Assembly: GCA_947452665.1 (NCBI GenBank)
Contig: CANGEH010000122.1
Location: 1 to 6,646 of the forward strand
DNA length: 6,646 bases
From: Caulobacteraceae bacterium
GTDB taxonomy: Bacteria; Pseudomonadota; Alphaproteobacteria; Caulobacterales; Caulobacteraceae
Direction of reading: 5' to 3'
Under the pieces are notes generated by a model that searched no databases, was not told where the DNA came from, and was given only the letters and a program-made list of their open reading frames with translations. Positions 1 through 4,188 of this stretch are shown here, one piece after another (within the stretch, counting starts at the first letter, position 1; every line of letters starts with the position of its first letter). A program made the translations under genes and the position numbers.

Positions 1-395
1 TCATAATTGGCCAGCTCAATCGCGGGCACGCCAAAGGCCCGCGTGGCCTCGCGCACCAGGGCAAATTGCGGCACCAGGTCTTCGGGCGCGGGCGGGCGAT
101 GGGCCTTATAGGCGGGATAAAGATCATTGCGGAAGGTCTTGCCCGAGGCGTCAAAAATCACCGCCAAATGGGTTGGCCCATCTGGTGCGGTGCGCATCTC
201 GACGAGCAGCTTCCAGAGCATATTGCAAAAGCCCTGCACCGCCCCAACCGGCATACCGTCCGACTTGCGCGTCAAGGGCGGCAGGGCGTGATAGGCGCGA
301 AAAATATAACCCGACCCATCCACAAGATAGAGCCGCACAGGCGGGTGACCGCGATCGGCTGCGTCGGATGCTGGTGTGTGTTCAGACTCGCTCAT
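1..395 (-). CDS. polA: DNA polymerase I, N-terminal part (5'-3' exonuclease domain), cut by window edge
   Basis: Translating the minus strand from the ATG at 395 gives 131 complete codons, still open at base 1. After a variable tail of about 20 residues comes LYLVDGSGYIFRAYHAL (residues 22-38), the start of the Pol I 5'-3' exonuclease (FEN-like) domain, with D26 as the expected first metal ligand. A second signature, AVIFDASGKTFRNDLYPAYK, follows around residues 78-97, with D82 as another acidic active-site residue, and then a HRPP motif. In this family the domain removes RNA primers and damaged strands during replication and repair in the cytoplasm. The proofreading and polymerase domains would lie beyond the window. 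The gene is 35 bp downstream of the radical SAM gene on the same strand. No Shine-Dalgarno precedes the ATG, but a good -10 box ends 7 nt upstream, so the transcript may be leaderless. Identification is confident; the start is the only ATG consistent with the domain. Confidence 0.95.
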   Translation of the reverse strand, partial: MSESEHTPASDAADRGHPPVRLYLVDGSGYIFRAYHALPPLTRKSDGMPVGAVQGFCNMLWKLLVEMRTAPDGPTHLAVIFDASGKTFRNDLYPAYKAHRPPAPEDLVPQFALVREATRAFGVPAIELANY

Positions 396-402
396 GGCCG
401 CA

Positions 403-431
403 ATTATAAGCGCGGAAGGGCGACAGGTCAT
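403..431 (-). promoter_or_regulatory. Predicted sigma-70 promoter of polA
   Basis: On the minus strand ATGACC (431-426, 4 of 6 matches to TTGACA) is followed by a 17-bp spacer and a perfect TATAAT (408-403). The -10 box ends 7 nt before the polA ATG, so transcription would start at or 1 nt before the start codon. The -35 box overlaps the stop codon of the upstream radical SAM gene. The elements are seen directly; activity is inferred. Confidence 0.65.
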
Positions 432-1495
432 TAGGGGAGTTGCGGGCGGCCTGTGGTCAGTTCAAAAGCCATGGCTATGGCCCGGCTATGGGGGTGATCG
501 GCAAGTTGCGCGCGAACGCGTTTGACCCGTTCTGGATCGCCCATTACGGCAACACAGATGCCGCAGATGTCGCCTTGGCGATAGGGGGCCTGCAACAAGT
601 GTTCGCCCTCCTGGCCTAAAAGGCTCGCCAAAAAGGCTGGCCCGGCCACCCTTAAGGCCTGAATGACCGGGTCTATCTTGTCATGGGAAAGGATCTGGTC
701 GAGCGGGGTCTGATTGACATGGCCAAGGATCAGCGGGCCTTGGGCCACCTGGCTTGCAATGGGTGTATTGCAGCAGGCTAGGACGGCGCGATTTTCCAAG
801 ACCGTGGGGCGGTTAACAAGCATGCAGGGGCGAGGGTCTGGGCCCGTTACCCAGGGTGCCAGCAGGGCCTCATCCAGCGGGACGGGCCGGTCGGCCTTTT
901 CCAGCACGGTCATCACCCGATTGACCCGGTCCAAGAGCCCCCGAGCGCGCAAAAGCGCATCCAGTTTTAAGGTGAATTCATCTTCCTGCGCAAAGGGGGT
1001 GACGGTGCAGATATCTACCTGGCGCTCGCACAGAAGCGCGGCCTGCGCCGCATCGGCTACCCGTTCAATCGGCAATTCGCGCGCGTGATAGACATCGGTG
1101 CTCAGTATGATGTGGGACAGGCCAGGAAGGGCGTTTAAGGCCGCCTCACCGCGCGCTACCGTTAGGGCCCAATAGCCGTTGGTATTAACCGCCAAGGGCA
1201 CGTGTTCTTCCTGGGCTAGGGTCGATAGGGTCATCAGATCGCGGCGACGCAAAAACGGCTCGCCGCCGCTAAGATGGATGGCCTTAATGCCGCCCGATTG
1301 GATGGCGCGCCGGATCTGCGCCTCTAGGTCTGAATTTATGGCCAAGGCCGTTTTCATCTTCGGACCACTGCCTGTGCCGCAGTGATCGCAGGTCAGGTTG
1401 CACTGATTGGTCAGATAAAGGCTCAATATGCCGCGAAAGGTGGCGTAGTGGTCTTGAATACGGTCTCGCATAAGGTCGGGGCGCGCGGCGCTCAT
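431..1495 (-). CDS. Radical SAM protein with SPASM-like C-terminal cysteines (candidate peptide maturase)
   Basis: This 354-aa protein has the radical SAM cluster motif CNLTCDHC (C32, C36, C39), the SAM-binding GGEP motif (77-80) and VNTNG near 103-107, all in the usual order for the partial TIM barrel. The C-terminal third carries further cysteines: C224, C241-C242 and a CGIC pair (C311, C314). Between them LGHVNQTPLDQIL (258-269) resembles the SPASM 'GN...TPL.EI' segment. This points to an auxiliary iron-sulfur cluster, typical of enzymes that modify ribosomal peptides, such as PqqE and the sactipeptide and mycofactocin maturases. Fewer cysteines than canonical SPASM are visible, so I call it SPASM-like. 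No fused peptide-recognition (RRE) domain is apparent before the barrel. The ATG overlaps the stop of the upstream oxidase gene (ATGA, 4 nt) and has no clear Shine-Dalgarno, so translation is probably coupled. The likely substrates are the two small peptides upstream. Family assignment is firm; the substrate is inferred. Confidence 0.88.
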   Translation of the reverse strand: MSAARPDLMRDRIQDHYATFRGILSLYLTNQCNLTCDHCGTGSGPKMKTALAINSDLEAQIRRAIQSGGIKAIHLSGGEPFLRRRDLMTLSTLAQEEHVPLAVNTNGYWALTVARGEAALNALPGLSHIILSTDVYHARELPIERVADAAQAALLCERQVDICTVTPFAQEDEFTLKLDALLRARGLLDRVNRVMTVLEKADRPVPLDEALLAPWVTGPDPRPCMLVNRPTVLENRAVLACCNTPIASQVAQGPLILGHVNQTPLDQILSHDKIDPVIQALRVAGPAFLASLLGQEGEHLLQAPYRQGDICGICVAVMGDPERVKRVRAQLADHPHSRAIAMAFELTTGRPQLP

Positions 1496-2205
1496 GGGAC
1501 TTGGTTCATGGAAATGGCAGCTTCAAGATAAAGCCGCACCGATTGTATGGCGCTGGCCCCAATCAGGCTGGCCTGTTCGTGGGTCAGGTTAAGGCCGTCA
1601 AGGAGTTCGTCCATTTCCCGGCTATGGTGGGGATCGGCCTCGGCATGGACAGCCAAGGCGCGATAGGCCCCCGATCCCTCGGGCAAGATCGCCTTGACTG
1701 CCTCTAGGGTCTCAGAGGTCGGCGGCCGCCCCTCTAGAAAGGCAATATAGCCGAGCAGGGGCAGGGGCGAGACATGGATCAACCAGTAATATTGCGAACC
1801 GGCCATGGCCACTATGGTCAGGTCGGGGACGCGGGCCAAGGCCTGGGCATTAGAAACGCCAAGCTCGTCTAGGTCCTCAAGCACCAGTTCAACATGGCCG
1901 CTTTCCTCGATAATATGGTGGCGATAATAGTCCGCCAGCCGCGCGCCCTGCTCTGTCTGGTCATCGCACCGGGTCAGGGCCAGTTCCATCAGGGGAATAC
2001 TGGCGCGTATGACATCATGCATCAGGTGCAGATAGCGGATATAGCGCTCAAGGCTCCTAGGCCGGAACGGCGGGCTGTTGTCTGGCCAACAGAGGGCCAG
2101 TTTTGCGCGAAGCCCTAGACTGGCTGCGGGGACGATCACAGATGTCATTGGCCCCGCAGCCGTGTCATCAGCGTCGCTATTATGAGCGGATGGCATGGCG
2201 GTCAT
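1492..2205 (-). CDS. Heme-oxygenase-like iron-containing oxidase (HDO fold), candidate peptide-tailoring enzyme
   Basis: The 237-aa product (ATG at 2205) resembles iron-containing redox enzymes of the heme-oxygenase-like diiron oxidase superfamily (TenA/PqqC/UndA-like, all-helical). Candidate metal ligands in this numbering are E74 in the first core helix, E100/E101 and H104 in HHIIEESGHVEL, and H187, D191 and H194 in HAEADPHHSREM; this HxxxDxxH spacing is characteristic of the family. Members perform O2-dependent oxidations, decarboxylations or C-C cleavages in the cytoplasm. The open frame extends upstream to a TTG at 2268, but that would overlap precursor B by 61 nt and adds residues unlike the fold. 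The ATG at 2205 lies 2 nt after the precursor B stop, which suits coupled translation; ATGs at 2196 and 2148 are also possible, and none has a good Shine-Dalgarno. The gene overlaps the radical SAM gene by 4 nt. The fold call is fairly secure; the reaction is unknown. Confidence 0.8.
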   Translation of the reverse strand: MTAMPSAHNSDADDTAAGPMTSVIVPAASLGLRAKLALCWPDNSPPFRPRSLERYIRYLHLMHDVIRASIPLMELALTRCDDQTEQGARLADYYRHHIIEESGHVELVLEDLDELGVSNAQALARVPDLTIVAMAGSQYYWLIHVSPLPLLGYIAFLEGRPPTSETLEAVKAILPEGSGAYRALAVHAEADPHHSREMDELLDGLNLTHEQASLIGASAIQSVRLYLEAAISMNQVP

Positions 2206-2207
2206 CG

Positions 2208-2447
2208 CTAGAAAAAGCAGCTGCCAAGGTATGGTGAGGGGTCTGGCTGGTTCGGGTCCCACCCGCAAAACTCACTCAATGATTGAGTTTTGGCGATTAG
2301 GCCAAGCTCGCTGTCACTCATTCCGCCAAGAGCAGCGATTTGAACCGGGGAGAGCTTGTCTAGGCCCTTGAGCCCGGCGGCACTTAATCGCGGGATCGCG
2401 CCTATTCCAGCTGTATAAGATTGAAGATCGTCATAAAGGTTGTTCAT
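2208..2447 (-). CDS. Precursor B: 79-aa candidate RiPP precursor peptide
   Basis: I do not recognise this family by name. The peptide starts MNNLYDDLQSY, matching the start of the upstream paralogue (MSNLYAEFQSD). It then has three tandem 11-residue units, LSAAGLKGLDK, LSPVQIAALGG and MSDSELGLIAK (residues 21-53), nearly identical to those in precursor A. A divergent tail of 26 residues holds two cysteines (C61, C77), several Asp/Pro residues and ends in GSCFF. A conserved front half and variable Cys/aromatic tail is how leader and core are arranged in RiPP precursors. The frame is open back to an ATG at 2519, which would give 103 aa. I chose 2447 because the start residues match precursor A and because ACGGGAAAATACTCATG parallels the ribosome-binding region of precursor A. 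The stop is 2 nt before the oxidase ATG, indicating one transcript. The gene is clearly real; the RiPP role is inferred. Confidence 0.75.
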   Translation of the reverse strand: MNNLYDDLQSYTAGIGAIPRLSAAGLKGLDKLSPVQIAALGGMSDSELGLIAKTQSLSEFCGWDPNQPDPSPYLGSCFF

Positions 2448-2522
2448 GAGTATTTTCCCGTAATGTTTATAAAAATCATTCGCAATTTCTCCGCGTTTCT
2501 CAGTTTTCACCGAATACATTCG

Positions 2523-2541
2523 AAAAATCGCTTAGATTTTT
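2523..2541. repeat. 7-bp inverted repeat upstream of precursor B
   Basis: AAAAATC (2523-2529) and GATTTTT (2535-2541) form a perfect inverted repeat around a 5-nt centre. It lies 76 bp upstream of the precursor B start in an AT-rich stretch unlike the surrounding coding DNA. It could be an operator or a weak hairpin in the mRNA between the precursor genes. On the minus strand the stem ends in a run of five T, so weak termination is possible, although the stem is AT-rich. Confidence 0.5.
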
Positions 2542-2578
2542 AGTCAGTGAGGTGTCTATGAATTATCTTTTGAGGATT

Positions 2579-2641
2579 GGGGTGAGGTTGTTTGCTTGGG
2601 TTTATGACTGGTGACGCCAAAACCAAACCTAGCCCCACCCC
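2579..2641 (-). repeat. Imperfect long hairpin between precursor A and precursor B
   Basis: On the plus strand GGGGTG (2579-2584) and AGGTT (2585-2589) are complementary to CACCCC (2636-2641) and AACCT (2626-2630), leaving a 5-nt bulge and a partly pairable centre. In the minus-strand transcript this gives a hairpin in the 260-nt gap between the two precursor genes. No T-tract follows it, so it does not look like an intrinsic terminator. A role in RNA stability or in setting unequal levels of the two peptides is possible but inferred. Confidence 0.45.
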
Positions 2642-2707
2642 GTTACACAGTATCCGCCGCGCTCGACTGCTCAGTTGATTTGAGTGCCGAATGCGATTCA
2701 GTATGGT

Positions 2708-3079
2708 CTAGAAACAGCCACTGCCAACGTCAGTCATCGGCGTAATTCTTTGGAGCGTCCCTTGAAGCTTGGTGAATGCACCTAGCTCGCTGTCGCTCAA
2801 ACCGCCTAGGGCGGCGATCTGGTTGGGGGATAGCTTGTCCAAGCCCTGGAGGCCTGCAGCGCTCAAGCGCTGTGCCACCGGGCTGGAACCTGAATCAGAG
2901 CTGCCGCAATAGCCGTCGCCCGCCCCAATGACCGTGCTAATTGCGATCTTGGCAAGCGGGTTTGAGATCAGCGACACGAGCTGTTGCAGGATTGCCTTGG
3001 CGGTTGGCCAAACCGCGCAAAAGTTGCTGGCCCCGACGGCTGCCTTATCGGATTGAAACTCGGCATAGAGGTTAGACAT
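2708..3079 (-). CDS. Precursor A: 123-aa candidate RiPP precursor peptide
   Basis: This is the longer paralogue of precursor B and the first gene of the minus-strand block. It starts MSNLYAEFQSD. It then has an extra segment of about 50 residues absent from B, with C21, a hydrophobic, possibly helical stretch (about 29-53) and a Cys/Ser/Gly-rich patch (C58). The shared repeat region follows at residues 72-104: LSAAGLQGLDK, LSPNQIAALGG, LSDSELGAFTK. The tail of 19 residues ends in DVGSGCF with C122. The start has a fair Shine-Dalgarno (GGAG at 3090-3087, 7-nt spacing). The shared repeats and Cys-Phe ending, next to a radical SAM enzyme and an HDO oxidase, suggest a modified peptide. The hydrophobic insert could instead mean membrane association. 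No signal peptide or double-glycine cleavage site is obvious, although GG ends the second repeat unit. I cannot name a known family. Confidence 0.75.
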   Translation of the reverse strand: MSNLYAEFQSDKAAVGASNFCAVWPTAKAILQQLVSLISNPLAKIAISTVIGAGDGYCGSSDSGSSPVAQRLSAAGLQGLDKLSPNQIAALGGLSDSELGAFTKLQGTLQRITPMTDVGSGCF

Positions 3080-3119
3080 GACATTTCTCCGTTAAAAGGG
3101 GACCATTTACCCAAGGGAG

Positions 3120-3148
3120 AGCATTTAATTTATACAATCTTGAGTCAA
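3120..3148 (-). promoter_or_regulatory. Candidate promoter of the precursor/oxidase/radical SAM block
   Basis: On the minus strand TTGACT (3148-3143, 5 of 6 matches to the -35 consensus) is followed after 17 bp by AATGCT (3125-3120, 3 of 6). The start would be near 3112, giving a leader of about 33 nt with the Shine-Dalgarno GGAG. A better-looking -10 box, TATAAA (3134-3129), has no matching -35 at the right distance. The region is AT-rich and upstream of the first gene, so a promoter is expected here, but the exact boxes are uncertain. Confidence 0.35.
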
Positions 3149-3175
3149 TTAAAATTTCGCCTTTTGCGTGAATTT

Positions 3176-3203
3176 TTTACAACGCGTCCTTTTTGTATAT
3201 AAT
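3176..3203 (+). promoter_or_regulatory. Strong predicted sigma-70 promoter for the structured RNA / zf-TFIIB leader
   Basis: TTTACA (3176-3181, 5 of 6 matches to TTGACA), a 16-bp spacer and a perfect TATAAT (3198-3203) predict transcription from about 3210. This is the best promoter-like sequence in the window. The first gene downstream starts at 3464, so the transcript has about 250 nt before any start codon. A second AT-rich element, TATAAG (3211-3216), follows but lacks a good -35. Confidence 0.65.
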
Positions 3204-3209
3204 TGATAT

Positions 3210-3448
3210 TTATAAGTACTTTAGCTCCCAACCAGGGTTTTCGGGGCGTGCGCACCTAGACGCGTCACCCGCCCTTGAAACCCCGGACCGGCTACCCCAC
3301 ATGGATTAAGCGGGCCGGGCCCCTCTGGCGTTTGTGGCTGTACACCAGCCATACGTGATGTCGGACCGCGTCGGGTGCGCCCGGTGTCTGGGTCCAAGGT
3401 CTCCCCCCACCTGGTCCGCCAGCGCCGGTCGCGCCCGACCCCCTTTTT
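3210..3448 (+). ncRNA. Unidentified structured RNA or cis-regulatory leader upstream of zf-TFIIB
   Basis: These roughly 240 GC-rich bases have no convincing open frame but strong self-complementarity. A long-range stem pairs GCGCACC and GACGCG (3250-3256, 3259-3264) with CGCGTC and GGTGCGC (3367-3372, 3374-3380). Inside it are a 10-bp hairpin with one bulge and one mismatch (CCCGG/CC/GCT at 3282-3293 with AGC/GG/CCGGG at 3309-3319) and a 5-bp hairpin, TGGCT/AGCCA (3335-3351). The segment starts at a near-consensus promoter and ends in a terminator-like hairpin. I could not match it to 6S, SRP, tmRNA, RNase P or a riboswitch I know from conserved motifs. It may be an independent small RNA, or an attenuator for the zf-TFIIB gene: GGGTC (3390-3394) could pair with GACCC (3437-3441) and disrupt the terminator. 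Pairing was done by eye; ends are approximate. Confidence 0.5.
3427..3448 (+). terminator. Intrinsic terminator-like hairpin with T-tract
   Basis: GGTCG (3427-3431) pairs with CGACC (3436-3440) around a 4-nt loop, followed by CCC and five T (3444-3448). The stem is short and the T-run modest, so termination may be partial. The zf-TFIIB Shine-Dalgarno starts 5 nt after the T-run, so it could end a small RNA or act as a conditional attenuator. Confidence 0.5.
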
Positions 3449-3463
3449 GATCAGGAGGTCCCC

Positions 3464-3775
3464 GTGCCGCTATTACTCTGCCCTAATTGCAATACGTCCA
3501 TGACGGCGGTGAACCGCCAGGGCGTCGAATTTGACATGTGCCCGGCCTGTCGCGGCGTCTGGCTCGACCGTGGTGAGTTGGAAAAACTGGTGGCGGGGGC
3601 AAGCGAAGGCCAGGCCCGCGCCCCTGTGCCGCCGCCCTCGCCAGAGGCCAGCTATCGCCCTGCGCCGCCGCCGCGACCCTATCGCGATCATGACGATGAT
3701 GATGACGATTACCGCCGCCATGGCAGTCCTAAGGGCCGTAAAAAGCGCTTTGACCTGTTTGATATTTTCGACTGA
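3464..3775 (+). CDS. zf-TFIIB domain small zinc-binding protein
   Basis: This 103-aa protein begins with the zf-TFIIB zinc ribbon. CPNC (6-9) and CPAC (26-29) are the expected four-cysteine zinc site, followed by GVWLDRGELEKL (31-42), the family's most conserved stretch. The rest is low-complexity: a Pro/Ala-rich linker, an acidic run (DHDDDDDDY, about 75-83), a basic patch with KGRKKR and a C-terminal FDLFDIFD. Family members are small bacterial proteins of unknown molecular function, thought to bind zinc. The start is GTG with a strong AGGAGG (3453-3458) 5 nt upstream, which fixes it. The gene follows a long structured untranslated region and converges on the zf-CHCC gene, with 19 bp between the stops. 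Family assignment is confident; function is not known. Confidence 0.9.
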   Translation: MPLLLCPNCNTSMTAVNRQGVEFDMCPACRGVWLDRGELEKLVAGASEGQARAPVPPPSPEASYRPAPPPRPYRDHDDDDDDYRRHGSPKGRKKRFDLFDIFD

Positions 3776-3785
3776 TCAGGTCTTC

Positions 3786-3803
3786 AAAAAGGCCCTAGTG
3801 GCC
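3786..3803 (-). terminator. Terminator-like hairpin over the zf-CHCC stop codon
   Basis: On the minus strand GGCC (3803-3800), a 5-nt loop ACTAG and GGCC (3794-3791) are followed by five T (3790-3786). The loop contains the TAG stop codon of the zf-CHCC gene. The 4-bp stem is short though all G-C. The placement between two convergent genes fits a termination signal. Confidence 0.45.
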
Positions 3804-4052
3804 GCCGCCGACTTCATAGACGCCCGGCGCTTGGCTGTCGGGCGTCTTGTCGGCATGGACAAAGCGGCGGTCGCAATAGGGGCATTCGACAAAGGCCTCG
3901 TCGCCCATTTCTAGAAATACGCGCGGATGGCCCAGAGCCCCGCCAACCCCATCGCAGGCAATGCGGTGGCCATGAACCAGTACGATCTCAGCCTGCGGCC
4001 CAGCGGGGGTGTCAGCGGCATTGGCGGGAGTATTGACCGATTTGGCGCTCAT
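3795..4052 (-). CDS. zf-CHCC zinc-finger protein (NDUFS6-like)
   Basis: The 85-aa product contains the zf-CHCC signature of small proteins related to mitochondrial complex I subunit NDUFS6. C33 in HRIACDG, H42 in GHPRVFLEM, and C57 and C60 in ECPYCDRRF form the expected Cys-His-Cys-Cys zinc site. The first 20 or so residues are low-complexity and the end is glycine-rich. In alphaproteobacteria such proteins are commonly single-domain and linked by homology to complex I, but a direct role here is inference. The frame is open to an ATG at 4190, giving 131 aa. I chose 4052 because AAGGA lies about 9 nt upstream, the longer form would overlap the divergent ABC gene, and the extra residues look non-conserved. 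It is transcribed divergently from the ABC ATPase. Confidence 0.85.
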   Translation of the reverse strand: MSAKSVNTPANAADTPAGPQAEIVLVHGHRIACDGVGGALGHPRVFLEMGDEAFVECPYCDRRFVHADKTPDSQAPGVYEVGGGH

Positions 4053-4101
4053 AACAGACAATCCTTTGGGCAAACGGCTTGGCAGGCGGGCCAATGCGGC
4101 A

Positions 4102-4130
4102 TACCTAAGACCAGCGTCGCAAGGCGTCAA
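4102..4130 (-). promoter_or_regulatory. Weak candidate promoter of the zf-CHCC gene
   Basis: On the minus strand TTGACG (4130-4125, 5 of 6 matches) is followed after 17 bp by TAGGTA (4107-4102), a poor -10 match. The predicted start is about 43 nt upstream of the ATG at 4052. Position and -35 box are reasonable, but the -10 makes this tentative. No clear promoter was seen for the divergent ABC gene in the same 136-bp gap. Confidence 0.3.
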
Positions 4131-4188
4131 TTCGGCAAACACCCCAATCCTTGCGGATCTGCCGCTCCGCCCAAGATCGATCTGACCC

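Noticed and set aside
66..434. Plus-strand 122-codon open frame
   Set aside because: It lies opposite polA, whose minus-strand translation has clear exonuclease motifs; this is a shadow frame.
2206..2268. N-terminal extension of the oxidase to a TTG at 2268
   Set aside because: It would overlap the precursor B tail by 61 nt in another frame and adds residues not expected for the fold.
2448..2519. 24-residue N-terminal extension of precursor B to the ATG at 2519
   Set aside because: Precursor A starts like residue 25 of the long form, and both have similar upstream bases at that point, so the shorter start is preferred.
2558..2614. Plus-strand 18-codon frame (starts MNYLLRIGVRL) with GAGG 5 nt upstream
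   Set aside because: It resembles a tiny hydrophobic peptide or toxin, but it is only 18 codons, overlaps the intergenic hairpin, has no promoter I can support and nothing else indicates translation.
3210..3448. Identification of the structured RNA as 6S, SRP, tmRNA or RNase P RNA
   Set aside because: Conserved motifs of those RNAs, such as the SRP GGAAGGAAGCA loop or the tmRNA tag reading frame, are not present; only an unnamed structured RNA is supported.
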